A stretch of 64,000 nt of DNA from Gracilimonas sp046602855 (GTDB taxonomy: Bacteria; Bacteroidota; Rhodothermia; Balneolales; Balneolaceae): positions 372,001-436,000 of the forward strand of contig NZ_JBKINJ010000001.1 of the NCBI RefSeq assembly GCF_046602855.1, given 5' to 3'. This document shows positions 33,974 to 43,062 of the stretch, one piece after another; within the stretch, counting starts at the first letter, position 1, and each line of letters begins with the position of its first letter. The position numbers were made by a program, and so were the translations under genes. The notes under the pieces were generated by a model. That model had not been told where the DNA came from. It saw nothing but the letters and a program-made list of their open reading frames with translations, and did not search any database.

Positions 33974-35950
33974 ATGACAGAAGAAACGAAACAAGAACAA
34001 AACGAAGCAGCTGAAGCTCAGGTTGAAGAAACCCAAGCTGCGAATGAAACAGAAGAAGTTACAACTGAAGAAGAAGTTGTATCAGAAGCAGAAGAAACTG
34101 CAGCTGAAGAGAGAAAAGAAACACTTACTCACGTTTATTCAGGTGATGTTGAAGGCGATGTTTATAAGCTTGAAGACCTTCAAAGACCTTCTGATGAATA
34201 TTCTGATGAGGAATACAATGAGATGGTGGGTATGTATGAAGATACCCTCAACGAAATTGAAGAAAAAGAAATCGTACAAGGCCGTGTTGTCTCCGTTGAT
34301 GACAAATATGTGGTGGTAGACATTGGCTTTAAATCTGAAGGTATTATCCAGGTTAATGAATTCTCAAATGAAGCCCTCGAAGAAATGGAAGTGGGCGATG
34401 AGATCGAAGTTTTCCTTGATCGCGTAGAAGATAAAGAAGGTCAGTTGATCCTCTCTCGCCGTAAAGCAGATATTCTGCAAGCATGGGAGAAAATTGAAGC
34501 TTCTCACGATGATGGCGATATCATTGATGGTTACATCAAGCGACGTATCAAAGGTGGTATGGTTGTGGATGTACTTGGAATCGATGCTTTCCTACCCGGT
34601 TCACAGATCGACGTTCGTCCTGTTCGTGATTTCGATGCCTACGTTGGTAAGACCATGGAATTCCAGGTTGTTAAGCTGAATATGGCTGCTGAAAACGTTG
34701 TTGTTTCTCACCGTGCTCTTATTGAGTCTGACCTTGAAGAACAGAGAGAAGAAATTCTTGAATCTATTGAAGCCGGTCAGGTACTTGAAGGTGCTGTTAA
34801 AAATATTACTGACTTCGGTGTGTTCATTGATCTTGGTGGTGTTGACGGACTGTTGCACATCACTGACCTGTCTTGGGGCCGTGTTGATGATCCAAACGAG
34901 ATCGTATCTTTGGACCAGCGCATGAACGTTGCCGTTATCGACTTTGATGAGAAGAGTAAACGCGTTTCCCTGGGCCTTAAGCAATTACAGCCGCATCCAT
35001 GGGAAGGCATTAAAGAGAAATATCCTGAAAATATGAAAGTTCAGGGTCGTGTGGTTTCCATCGCCGATTACGGTGCTTTCATCGAACTTGAAAAGGGTGT
35101 TGAAGGATTGATACACATTTCTGAAATGTCATGGACACAACATATCAAACATCCATCTCAGCTTGTTGAAAAAGACGACATCATCGAATGTATCGTACTT
35201 AATATCAATGAAGATGAGAAGAAGATCTCACTTGGAGTCAAGCAACTTGAGGAAGATCCATGGGCAGATATTCTGGAAAGATTCCCTGTCGGTTCAAAAC
35301 ATACAGGTATCGTTCGCAACCTCACTAACTTCGGTGTATTTGTTGAACTCGAACCCGGAATTGACGGTTTGATCCACGTTTCTGATCTGAGCTGGACTGA
35401 AAAAGTTGAACATCCAAATGAGATCGTCGACAAAGATCAAGAGATCGAAGTTGTCATCCTTGGTGTAGACTTTGACAACAGAAGAATCACGCTTGGGCAT
35501 AAGCAGGTTGAAGACAACCCTTGGAAGAAATATGCTAAAGAATACGCTCCCGGAACAAAAGTAGAAGGGGAAGTAATCAAGACTACTGATAAAGGCGTAT
35601 TTGTTAAACTTCCATTAGGTGCAGAAGCATTCCTTAACTACTCTAAGGCAACTGAAGCTGAGTACAAGGAAGGCGATAAGATCGACGACGCATTTATTCT
35701 GAATTTTGACGAAAACAGCAAGAACATTGAATTGAGTCAGCTGGATTCTGATAAAGACAAAGCTAAGAAAGCCAAGAAAAAGGTTGATACCTCTAACATG
35801 GAAACCGGTGCTCCAACACTCGGTGAAATGTCAGGACTGGCTGCTTTGAAAGCTGATATGGAAGAGAAAGAAAAAGCTGAAGCTCAGAAAAAAGCGGATG
35901 CTGCAAAAGCTAATAAAGACTCAGAGGAGAAATCTGACGAAGAAGAATAA
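33974..35950 (+). CDS. rpsA: 30S ribosomal protein S1
   Basis: A 658-aa RNA-binding protein that helps mRNA bind the ribosome. Six S1 (OB-fold) domains can be counted from about residue 95 to 590, including the typical repeats ITDFGVFIDLGGVDGLLHIT and IADYGAFIELEKGVEGLIHI. The first two are the divergent ribosome-binding type. Two extensions stand out: an N-terminal Glu-rich segment of about 50 residues and a C-terminal Lys/Glu/Ala tail of about 65 residues, both of the kind seen in Bacteroidota-like S1. It follows cmk and ends at a clear terminator. Confidence 0.96.
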   Translation: MTEETKQEQNEAAEAQVEETQAANETEEVTTEEEVVSEAEETAAEERKETLTHVYSGDVEGDVYKLEDLQRPSDEYSDEEYNEMVGMYEDTLNEIEEKEIVQGRVVSVDDKYVVVDIGFKSEGIIQVNEFSNEALEEMEVGDEIEVFLDRVEDKEGQLILSRRKADILQAWEKIEASHDDGDIIDGYIKRRIKGGMVVDVLGIDAFLPGSQIDVRPVRDFDAYVGKTMEFQVVKLNMAAENVVVSHRALIESDLEEQREEILESIEAGQVLEGAVKNITDFGVFIDLGGVDGLLHITDLSWGRVDDPNEIVSLDQRMNVAVIDFDEKSKRVSLGLKQLQPHPWEGIKEKYPENMKVQGRVVSIADYGAFIELEKGVEGLIHISEMSWTQHIKHPSQLVEKDDIIECIVLNINEDEKKISLGVKQLEEDPWADILERFPVGSKHTGIVRNLTNFGVFVELEPGIDGLIHVSDLSWTEKVEHPNEIVDKDQEIEVVILGVDFDNRRITLGHKQVEDNPWKKYAKEYAPGTKVEGEVIKTTDKGVFVKLPLGAEAFLNYSKATEAEYKEGDKIDDAFILNFDENSKNIELSQLDSDKDKAKKAKKKVDTSNMETGAPTLGEMSGLAALKADMEEKEKAEAQKKADAAKANKDSEEKSDEEE

Positions 35951-35974
35951 TCTTCACTTTTAGCTAAATGATTT

Positions 35975-36011
35975 AAAGCCTCGTTCATCTATTTGAACGG
36001 GGCTTTTTTAT
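35975..36011 (+). terminator. Terminator after rpsA
   Basis: AAAGCCTCGTTCA (35975-35987) pairs with TGAACGGGGCTTT, with one mismatch, and TTTTTTA follows on the plus strand. It closes the cmk-rpsA transcript. Confidence 0.85.
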
Positions 36012-36044
36012 GATTTATAGATTCCAAAACCGTAAATTATTTAT

Positions 36045-36413
36045 ATGATCTGGATGCGATCAAATATCACACTATTCATTCTGCTAATTAGCGGTTCGGT
36101 AGTTTTTGGGCAGGATGTAAAGACAACATCCTCGCAAATACAGGAAACCGGCATTCAGATCAATGATGAATCACTGCCTCCCCAATCAGCTTTATATTTT
36201 ACATTTCAATTAGCCGGCTATGGAGAAATTGAAAATGTTGAGAGCTGGCAAAACCTGACAGAAGAAACGTCAGAAAAAGATCACTTATCTCTGTCTGGGT
36301 CTAAACGAAAACGTGGGTTAACAAATCAGGAAGCTTACAAGAGTAAGTGCTTTAATCTTGAGCCCGGACTTACCTTAAAAAAGCTCATTTTTCCGTTTCA
36401 TTTCCATACTTAG
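36045..36413 (+). CDS. Small secreted hypothetical protein
   Basis: A 122-aa protein that I do not recognise. An N-terminal signal peptide is visible (hydrophobic ITLFILLISGSVVFG, then QD). The second ATG at 36054 (MRSNITLF) gives a cleaner signal peptide and may be the real start. The mature part is polar, with an SGSKRKRG basic patch and a single Cys. No domain is evident. It starts 34 bases after the rpsA terminator, so it should have its own promoter. Confidence 0.5.
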   Translation: MIWMRSNITLFILLISGSVVFGQDVKTTSSQIQETGIQINDESLPPQSALYFTFQLAGYGEIENVESWQNLTEETSEKDHLSLSGSKRKRGLTNQEAYKSKCFNLEPGLTLKKLIFPFHFHT

Positions 36414-36464
36414 TTCACTCAAAGATAACTAACCCGTAAATCACCATAACCATAATCCGTGGTG

Positions 36465-36472
36465 TGGTATAT
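36465..36472 (+). promoter_or_regulatory. TAnnTTTG-like -7 box
   Basis: TATCTTTG lies about 25 bases before the ATG of the 37-aa ORF at 36496, a plausible spacing for a short leader. No clear -33 element is seen. Confidence 0.3.
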
Positions 36473-36495
36473 CTTTGAACTAAAAATTTATTCTG

Positions 36496-36609
36496 ATGGA
36501 AATTGATGCAGCAACGATCATAATAGCCTTATTAGCAGTTTTGTGTTTTGCAATACCAATAGGTTATGATCAAATAAAAAGTAAATCAAAAAATATCGAA
36601 GACGATTAA
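36496..36609 (+). CDS. Single-span small membrane protein (37 aa)
   Basis: A 37-aa ORF with one membrane span: MEIDAATIIIALLAVLCFA, then IPIGYDQIKSKSK and an acidic end. It lies between a promoter-like TATCTTTG box and a strong terminator, which supports a real, separately transcribed gene. Its function is unknown. It is too short for most gene callers and could be missed in annotation. Confidence 0.5.
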   Translation: MEIDAATIIIALLAVLCFAIPIGYDQIKSKSKNIEDD

Positions 36610-36624
36610 TCAATAGATCAAAAT

Positions 36625-36665
36625 AAAAAAGCCTCGCACCTTTAGTTCAGATGCGAGGCTTTTTA
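36625..36665. terminator. Bidirectional terminator between the small ORF and moxR
   Basis: GCCTCGCA (36631-36638) pairs with TGCGAGGC (36652-36659), flanked by an A-run before and a T-run after, so it works for both the 37-aa ORF and the convergent moxR gene. Confidence 0.88.
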
Positions 36666-36686
36666 ATGTAAAATGGAACAGTTGGT

Positions 36687-37688
36687 CTAGGGAACCTGAA
36701 CGTTGTTCATGATCTTGGTAACGATATCTTCAGGTCCTATGTCCTCAGCTTCAGCTTCAAAGGTCGGGATGATACGATGTCTCAGGACATCCATTGCGAT
36801 TGTGCGAACGTCTTCAGGAGTAACATAAGCTCTGTGCTCCATAAATGCCTGTGCACGGGATGCAAGGTTTAGGTTGATGGTTGCCCTTGGCGAGGCTCCA
36901 AAACTGATTAGATCCTCAAGATCGTCCAAATTGTAATTCTTTGGTTTACGAGTGGCAAAAACTAGATCAATGATGTATTGCTCAACCTTTTCATCCATGT
37001 AGATCTCGTTGATGGTCTTGCGGGCATCAAGAATTTTCTGAGGATCTACAACCTTATTCAATTTCTCTTTTTCGCCAGTTTTGGCCTGCATCCGCATGAT
37101 CTGCATTTCCTCTTTCTCTGTAGGGTAATCGATCTTCAGCTTCAGCATAAAACGATCAACCTGAGCTTCCGGTAAGGGGTAGGTGCCCTCTTGTTCTACC
37201 GGGTTTTGAGTAGCGAGTACTAAAAACGGTTCTTCCAGTTTAAAGGTGCTTTCACCAATGGTTACCTGCTTTTCCTGCATAGCTTCAAGAAGGGCACTTT
37301 GTACTTTGGCAGGAGATCGGTTTATCTCATCAGCGAGAATGATATTTGCAAAGATCGGTCCTTTTTTCACAAAGAAGTCACCTTCTTTTTGATTGTAGAT
37401 CAGAGTACCGATCAGGTCGGCTGGGAGCAGATCCGGAGTAAATTGAATGCGCTGAAATGAGGTTGCTAATACCGTGGCAAGGCTGGATACCGTCAGCGTT
37501 TTAGCTAATCCCGGCACACCCTCAAGAAGAACATGGCCGTTCGTGAGTAATCCAACTAATAATCTGTCGATCATATACTTTTGGCCAATGATCACTTTAT
37601 TAAGTTCGCCTCTAATATCCTCTATAAAAGCACTGTCTTTCTCGATCTTTTTCGTTAGTGCTTCCATGTCAACTGCGTATTCACTCAT
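36687..37688 (-). CDS. MoxR-family AAA+ ATPase
   Basis: A 333-aa AAA+ chaperone-like ATPase. Walker A is GVPGLAKT near residues 57-64 (the usual MoxR variant of GxxGxxKT) and Walker B ILADEINRSPAK near 117-128. Sensor 1 lies in LATQNPVEQEGTYPLPEAQVDRF near 161-183, and the lid domain follows. MoxR proteins usually assist assembly of VWA-domain partners. Here no DUF58 or VWA gene adjoins it; it is a lone gene, divergent from uppP over 77 bases. Confidence 0.93.
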   Translation of the reverse strand: MSEYAVDMEALTKKIEKDSAFIEDIRGELNKVIIGQKYMIDRLLVGLLTNGHVLLEGVPGLAKTLTVSSLATVLATSFQRIQFTPDLLPADLIGTLIYNQKEGDFFVKKGPIFANIILADEINRSPAKVQSALLEAMQEKQVTIGESTFKLEEPFLVLATQNPVEQEGTYPLPEAQVDRFMLKLKIDYPTEKEEMQIMRMQAKTGEKEKLNKVVDPQKILDARKTINEIYMDEKVEQYIIDLVFATRKPKNYNLDDLEDLISFGASPRATINLNLASRAQAFMEHRAYVTPEDVRTIAMDVLRHRIIPTFEAEAEDIGPEDIVTKIMNNVQVP

Positions 37689-37765
37689 ATTTATAATTTC
37701 TTTATTTAGTATTAGCTGATGATATGATTATTTTCTCGCCTTAAAAAAGTGAACAAATATAACAA

Positions 37766-38572
37766 ATGGACATTTTACAATCTTTTTTATTAGGAATTAT
37801 TCAGGGTTTAACTGAATTTTTACCTATCAGCAGTTCGGGTCACCTTGTTTTAGGTAAATATATTCTTGGTGTTGAGGTTGAAACCGGTATCACGTTTGAA
37901 GTTGTGGTTCACTTTGGAACCCTTTGCAGTATACTTGTCTATTATCGTAAGATCATTTGGGAACTGATCACTTCCGGTATCAGCTTTTTAGGGGCTCCGT
38001 CTGAAAAGAAGGAGGACCCGAACGTTAAACTGATCGGGTTTATCTTAGTGAGTATGATCCCGGCCATGATCATCGGCTTTACACTGAAAGATCAGGTTGA
38101 ATCCATTTTTTCATCCCCGCTGATCGTTTCAGGAATGCTCATTGTAACAGGATTGATGCTTTTTTCAACAAAGTTCGTAAAGGACACACCAGATGATGTC
38201 TCGTTGTCAAAGAGTTTTATGATTGGAATAGCCCAGGCTTTTGCAATGATACCCGGTATCAGTCGGTCCGGTTCAACCATTTCTACAGCTTTGTGGCTTG
38301 GCGTAAAAAGAGAAGCTGCCGCAAATTTTTCATTCCTCATGTTGATCCCGGTGATCGCCGGTGCCATGTTGTTGGAAATTAATGAACTTGTGGAGGTAGG
38401 CATTTCTGATGCAGCTTTAACCAATCTGGTAATAGGATTCTTTGCGGCTTTCATCTCCGGATTTTATGCACTCAAGTATCTCATCATTATCCTTAAAAGG
38501 CGCGGGTTTCACTATTTCGCCTATTACTGCTGGATTGTAGGTGGTGTAGGGTTAGTTTATTTCTTTGTTTGA
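37766..38572 (+). CDS. uppP: Undecaprenyl-diphosphatase
   Basis: An integral inner-membrane phosphatase (BacA type) that recycles undecaprenyl pyrophosphate for cell-wall and surface glycan synthesis. At 268 aa it has the family motifs. The (E/Q)GLTEFLPISSSGHL region is at about 15-28, and the PGISRSGSTI motif, containing the catalytic Ser and Arg, is near 169-178. About eight hydrophobic segments are visible. It gives mild bacitracin resistance in other species when abundant. Confidence 0.96.
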   Translation: MDILQSFLLGIIQGLTEFLPISSSGHLVLGKYILGVEVETGITFEVVVHFGTLCSILVYYRKIIWELITSGISFLGAPSEKKEDPNVKLIGFILVSMIPAMIIGFTLKDQVESIFSSPLIVSGMLIVTGLMLFSTKFVKDTPDDVSLSKSFMIGIAQAFAMIPGISRSGSTISTALWLGVKREAAANFSFLMLIPVIAGAMLLEINELVEVGISDAALTNLVIGFFAAFISGFYALKYLIIILKRRGFHYFAYYCWIVGGVGLVYFFV

Positions 38573-38659
38573 TAGCCTTAAATATCTATTGTGTTTTTTT
38601 AATAGAAGGTTTAATTGTGTCTTTATTACATTCTCTCAACAATAAACATGAGGTAACCT

Positions 38660-39826
38660 ATGGTTAAAAGAATATTTGTACTCTTATTTTCTGTATTGAT
38701 ACTTACCGGTTGTAATTCTTCTGAGAAGTTATTGCAAAAAGGTGAATATGATCGGGCCATTGAAAAGGCAGTTAAAAAATTGCGTAAAGATCCCGGAAAT
38801 GATAAGGAACTGTACGTGCTGAAGGAAGCCTATACCAAAGCAAATACCTTTGATATGGATCAGATCTCGTTCCTCGAAAAAGAAGGAAGAAGTGAGAATT
38901 ATGTCCGTATTTACCAGCTCTATGGAAAATTGGATCGCCGCCAGGATAGGATCAAAACGCTTCCCACCCGGCTTATGAATGAATTCAGGATCGTAAATTA
39001 CGATGATCAGTTGATCGCCACTAAAGAACAGGCAGCTGAAACTGCATACCAGCAAGGTCTGAAATATCTGGATCTGGGTGGAAAAGAAAATGCCAGAAGA
39101 GCCTTTTATGAATTTGAGAATGTTCAGTCATTGTATCCCAATTACAAAGATGTAAATGACCTGCAAAGAGAGGCTTCATATCTTGGTACCAATCAGGTGC
39201 TGTTTGTAGTGGAAAATAATTCAGAGATCATGCTGCCGGAACGTTTTGAATCTGAGCTACGGAAGATCAGTTTGGGAGAGCTTAACGATCACTGGATCCA
39301 ATACAGTGTTTATGAAAATGAAGATGTGAATTATGACTATTTCGTTTCTCTGAATATCAACAGAATAACAATGAGTCCGGAAGGACTGGAGCGTGAAAAA
39401 TATACAGAAACTACCGAGATCCAGGATGGGATGAAGTATGTGCTGGATGAAAGAGGGAATGTCATGAAAGATTCTTTGGGTAACGATATTAAAGTGCCAA
39501 ACATGATTAATGTCAGTGCGGAAATAGAAACACGACGACAGTATAAAGAGGCAATGGTTGGCGGTAGCCTGGATTATATCGATCTGAGAACTGAGCAGCT
39601 CGTTAAATCAGATAATATTGGTGTTACTGCTGTGTTTGATCACATATCAGGTTCATATACCGGTGATGAGAGAGCACTAAGCCAAGAGTCTAAAGCTATC
39701 ACAGAAAGAAATACGGTTCCTTTTCCAAATGATGAATTCATGCTAATGGATGCTGCGACTCTATTAAAAGAAAAAGCCAAAGACATCATGTATCGAAACC
39801 GTGGACTACTCAGTTCAACATACTAA
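38660..39826 (+). CDS. TPR-like outer-membrane or periplasmic lipoprotein
   Basis: A 388-aa predicted lipoprotein. The N-terminus is a signal peptide with lipobox LTGC (Cys18), followed by NSSEKLLQKGEYDRAIEKA. That stretch and later QQGLKYLDLGGKENARRAFYEF look like TPR-type helical hairpins (about residues 20-175). The C-terminal half is beta-rich and unassigned. I do not recognise a named family. It is convergent with the barrel gene, 15 bases apart. Confidence 0.7.
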   Translation: MVKRIFVLLFSVLILTGCNSSEKLLQKGEYDRAIEKAVKKLRKDPGNDKELYVLKEAYTKANTFDMDQISFLEKEGRSENYVRIYQLYGKLDRRQDRIKTLPTRLMNEFRIVNYDDQLIATKEQAAETAYQQGLKYLDLGGKENARRAFYEFENVQSLYPNYKDVNDLQREASYLGTNQVLFVVENNSEIMLPERFESELRKISLGELNDHWIQYSVYENEDVNYDYFVSLNINRITMSPEGLEREKYTETTEIQDGMKYVLDERGNVMKDSLGNDIKVPNMINVSAEIETRRQYKEAMVGGSLDYIDLRTEQLVKSDNIGVTAVFDHISGSYTGDERALSQESKAITERNTVPFPNDEFMLMDAATLLKEKAKDIMYRNRGLLSSTY

Positions 39827-39841
39827 CACGGTCAAAAAAAT

Positions 39842-41053
39842 TTAGAACAGATACCCGGCCGTAAAGTAAAGGCCATGACCATCATCTGAGAATCCCAAGT
39901 CAGCTCGGAAAATGAAGTTTTCATTAAAGAAAGAGCTAGTTCCACCTAACCCATATGTGTACTTGAGGTCATCTAAGATTTCCTGAATGGGAGTACCATT
40001 ACTGTATGTTCTGCCAATATCAAAAAATAGGGTACCTCCGAATTTCACTTCATAGGCAGGAAATTCAAAAAGCCATGTTCTGAGTTCGGTATTTAGTAGT
40101 ATGGCATTATCATCAATGAAGCGGTTCTCAGGATAGCCTCTCATGGTCTCTTCACCACCAATGACGGGAAGCTTGCGGAAAGGGGCGTCACCGGTTAAAT
40201 GTTGGTATGAAATACGGTTGGCAAAAGTAATGTCCCTGATCAAATGAAAGGATTGATAAGCTCGAATTTCACTGTCAATGAGTGAAAAGATATCACCTGA
40301 ATTTGTATAATCTTTTATTAGCTGAAATCCTGCTTTACCGTACACACCATGGCTTGGATCAAATTCACTATTACGACTGTCAAAGATGTATCCGGCCCCC
40401 AATGAGACTGTACCCGAGTACTCAAATCCTGCCGGACTCCAATTATAGATGAATGTATTCGGCTGAATGTTCACCGGGTTGTGGTAGTCAATTTCAGTTA
40501 AAAAGTATATATCAGATATCCTACCGAAAGGATCGTTACTCAGTGAACGTCTTAATATCGACTCGATCCCAAAAGAAAAGGATTCGTAATAATAGAACTC
40601 CTGATCTTCTGAAATAGAAGGATTTAGATTTTCATATGTCCCGATGCCGTAAAACTGATCATTTAAGAATTTAGATACGAAAAGGTCTGTGGTTAACCTC
40701 TGTCTGCCGTTGAAAGCTCTAGGTTTGTCAAAAAGTATTGACCCAGAAAACAAGCCTTTAGTAGATGCCACAGCATTCACAGTTAGATAGGAATTAAACG
40801 GCCTGATGCCATCCTTATAATGATATCGACTCATAATTCCGCCACCTGTCAGCCCATAGTCACTGTTATATCCGAGTGCAGGCAGAAAAGCATACTCAAG
40901 TGTGTCGATAACAATAACCCTGTCTGAGTTGATGTCGTTAACACTTTGGGCGTAAGAATTTAATGGTATTCCTGCAGTAATGACCACAACAAAGAAGAAA
41001 GATACTCTAATGTAATTCAATTGAATGGCCTGATTTACTTGATTTCTTGACAC
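39842..41053 (-). CDS. Omp85-like outer-membrane barrel protein (BamA/TamA C-terminal domain)
   Basis: A 403-aa protein with a signal peptide (VVVITAGIPLNSYAQ, about residues 22-36) and then an almost all-beta sequence like the surface-antigen (D15) barrel domain. It has alternating aromatic strands, a VIGGEETMRGYPENRFIDD segment near 300-318 matching the conserved Omp85 loop (RGY), and a C-terminal strand ending in Phe. No POTRA domains are present, so it is a short patatin- or TamA-like barrel rather than BamA itself. The start is GTG at 41053. The Mrp operon ends 75 bases upstream, so it might be cotranscribed. Confidence 0.8.
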   Translation of the reverse strand: MSRNQVNQAIQLNYIRVSFFFVVVITAGIPLNSYAQSVNDINSDRVIVIDTLEYAFLPALGYNSDYGLTGGGIMSRYHYKDGIRPFNSYLTVNAVASTKGLFSGSILFDKPRAFNGRQRLTTDLFVSKFLNDQFYGIGTYENLNPSISEDQEFYYYESFSFGIESILRRSLSNDPFGRISDIYFLTEIDYHNPVNIQPNTFIYNWSPAGFEYSGTVSLGAGYIFDSRNSEFDPSHGVYGKAGFQLIKDYTNSGDIFSLIDSEIRAYQSFHLIRDITFANRISYQHLTGDAPFRKLPVIGGEETMRGYPENRFIDDNAILLNTELRTWLFEFPAYEVKFGGTLFFDIGRTYSNGTPIQEILDDLKYTYGLGGTSSFFNENFIFRADLGFSDDGHGLYFTAGYLF

Positions 41054-41127
41054 TGGAACAGCCTAAGATAAGAGCTTTATACCCGTATCGAAAAATTTGT
41101 GTTCGAAAACTGGGTCTTTTAATAGAG

Positions 41128-42855
41128 TCACAAAAAAATCACAAGAAGAATCACTATGAATCCGAAAAGGATAAATGAGAGTGCAGCACCGATAGTAGTT
41201 GAAAAGCCTTCAGATTTTATCTCTCTGCCTTCTGTAACAAATGATGGCAACAGAACCTTAAGGGGATTCTTGGAAACGGCTGAAGCACTATCCGCAACAG
41301 AGTAAGTGACTTGTTCAGCTTTACCAAACAAGTTGTTAGGGAAATCTACAAATACTTTCTCAACGAGCTTTGCCGGTTTACGATAGAACCAATCGGTGTC
41401 CACAGCAATAGTCGGCGTTCCCTCCAGTTTTTTGCGAAGAATCCAGAAACCGATGAAAGTGAATACCAGAATTTGCATCATTTCCACAAAGTGGTAAATA
41501 GTGTACGGCTGATAATCTACGGTATAAGGAAGAAACCTGTAAAGCAGATCGGGATATACGCCAAAAAGCGTACAGAAAAAAGCGCCCATGGCCATAGCAA
41601 TTTTCATATTCAGGGGTACTTTACCAACTTTGAATTCGCTTTTCTTTTCACCGAACCAGGTGAAGTATGGGAGTTTGAGTCCGGTATGAAGGAAAGTTCC
41701 TACAGATGCGAGAATAAGCAGTAACATCACCGTTTCAAAGTGGGCGTAACCGGCTGCACTTACTACCATCGACTTACTGATGAAGCCGTTGAAGAACGGA
41801 AACCCGGAAATGGAGAACGCCCCTATCATATAAAGGCCCACGACCACCGGCATTTTCTTAGCGAAACCTCCAAGCTCAGTCAGCTTGCTTTTTCCTGTAG
41901 CGTGAATGACGGCTCCGGCTCCCATAAACAAAAGTGATTTATAGAGAATATGGCTGAAGGCATGTGCCGTAGTTCCATTGATAGCCATCTCGGTACCGAT
42001 TCCCACACCGGCCACCATATAACCTACTTGACTCACAATGTGATAGGCTAGGATCTCTCGAATATCATTTACGAGTACCGCATACACAACACCGTACAAT
42101 GCCATCGCCACGCCCCAATAAACCAGGATATCCCAGCCGGGGAAAAGGCGGATCAAGATATAAATGGCGGATTTTGTGGTGAAGGCACTCATGAAAACTG
42201 CACCGGTGATGGTGGCTTTCGGATAAGCATCTGCCAACCAGGCGTGAAGCGGAGGAATTGCCGAGTTCAACCCTACACCAAGCAGGATGAAAATGTTTGA
42301 GATAGAATAGGTTTGCTCCAAATTCTCGATCAGGAAGGAACCGCCATTATTTAAATGCATCAGAATTCCGCTGAAGAGCATTCCTCCCCCAAAAATGTGA
42401 ACGAGAACATAGCGCATACCGGCTTTGTCAGACTCTTTGGTGCGGCGTGCCCAGATCAAGTATGTGGAAGCAGCTGCCATGATTTCCCAGAAGAAAAAGA
42501 GGGTAAAGAAATCACCGGCAAAAGTTACTCCAAGGGCACCGCCTGCATATGCAATAGCTGAGGTTTGTTGACCAAGGTCTTTGATATGGAACGCATACAC
42601 ACCACCGATGATGGTAATCATGATAAAAATAGTACCGAATATTCGACTCAGCGCATCAACGGTAAGGAGATGAAGTTCATAGCTGGCAAAAGGTACCTGT
42701 AACAGACTCCCTTCCGGCAATGACCATAAAACTCCTAATGCGGCCAGCGGAAAAACGATAAAGGCCGAACTTCGGACACGCTCCGGTATCAGTGGAAGAA
42801 CAAAGGCTCCAAGGATCAGGATCACAGCAGGGACAGTGAGCAGCTCAAGCATCAT
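41128..42855 (-). CDS. Mrp/NuoL-like antiporter subunit (third ND5/ND4-like subunit)
   Basis: A 575-aa polytopic protein of the proton-translocating NuoL/M/N-MrpA/D family. The key Glu of TM5 is in FFFWEIMAAAS and the key Lys of TM7 in FMSAFTTKSAIYI, so channel residues are intact. About 14 spans precede a charged C-terminal stretch (WFYRKPAKLVEKVF) and one last span. It is last in the Mrp operon and overlaps the 71-aa gene by 11 bases. It resembles the N-terminal part of MrpA or an NDH-like subunit, so the Mrp complex here appears to carry three such subunits. Confidence 0.88.
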   Translation of the reverse strand: MMLELLTVPAVILILGAFVLPLIPERVRSSAFIVFPLAALGVLWSLPEGSLLQVPFASYELHLLTVDALSRIFGTIFIMITIIGGVYAFHIKDLGQQTSAIAYAGGALGVTFAGDFFTLFFFWEIMAAASTYLIWARRTKESDKAGMRYVLVHIFGGGMLFSGILMHLNNGGSFLIENLEQTYSISNIFILLGVGLNSAIPPLHAWLADAYPKATITGAVFMSAFTTKSAIYILIRLFPGWDILVYWGVAMALYGVVYAVLVNDIREILAYHIVSQVGYMVAGVGIGTEMAINGTTAHAFSHILYKSLLFMGAGAVIHATGKSKLTELGGFAKKMPVVVGLYMIGAFSISGFPFFNGFISKSMVVSAAGYAHFETVMLLLILASVGTFLHTGLKLPYFTWFGEKKSEFKVGKVPLNMKIAMAMGAFFCTLFGVYPDLLYRFLPYTVDYQPYTIYHFVEMMQILVFTFIGFWILRKKLEGTPTIAVDTDWFYRKPAKLVEKVFVDFPNNLFGKAEQVTYSVADSASAVSKNPLKVLLPSFVTEGREIKSEGFSTTIGAALSFILFGFIVILLVIFL

Positions 42856-43060
42856 AATAATCTTCGTCTCTAAAAATGAACAATTTGCCTAACCATTTTG
42901 ATATATATATGATAACGACGGTGCCAAGAAATCCCCAGATCGCATAAAATGCGGGGATGCTATTCCACCAGTGTGGACTCTTGATCTTCATGAAGCCGAA
43001 TTCGAGAACCAAACTGATAATAAAAACAACGCCAAGTGCTATCCAATGCCAGGTTTTCAT
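42845..43060 (-). CDS. Small two-span membrane protein in the Mrp operon
   Basis: A 71-aa protein with two hydrophobic segments (about 5-23 and 35-55) and a charged C-terminus (FIFRDEDYYDA). I do not recognise a family. It overlaps the next gene by 11 bases and follows the previous one by 2, so it is translationally coupled and likely an accessory or assembly subunit of the antiporter. It would be overlooked if only known Mrp families were searched. Confidence 0.7.
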   Translation of the reverse strand: MKTWHWIALGVVFIISLVLEFGFMKIKSPHWWNSIPAFYAIWGFLGTVVIIYISKWLGKLFIFRDEDYYDA

Positions 43061-43062
43061 AA

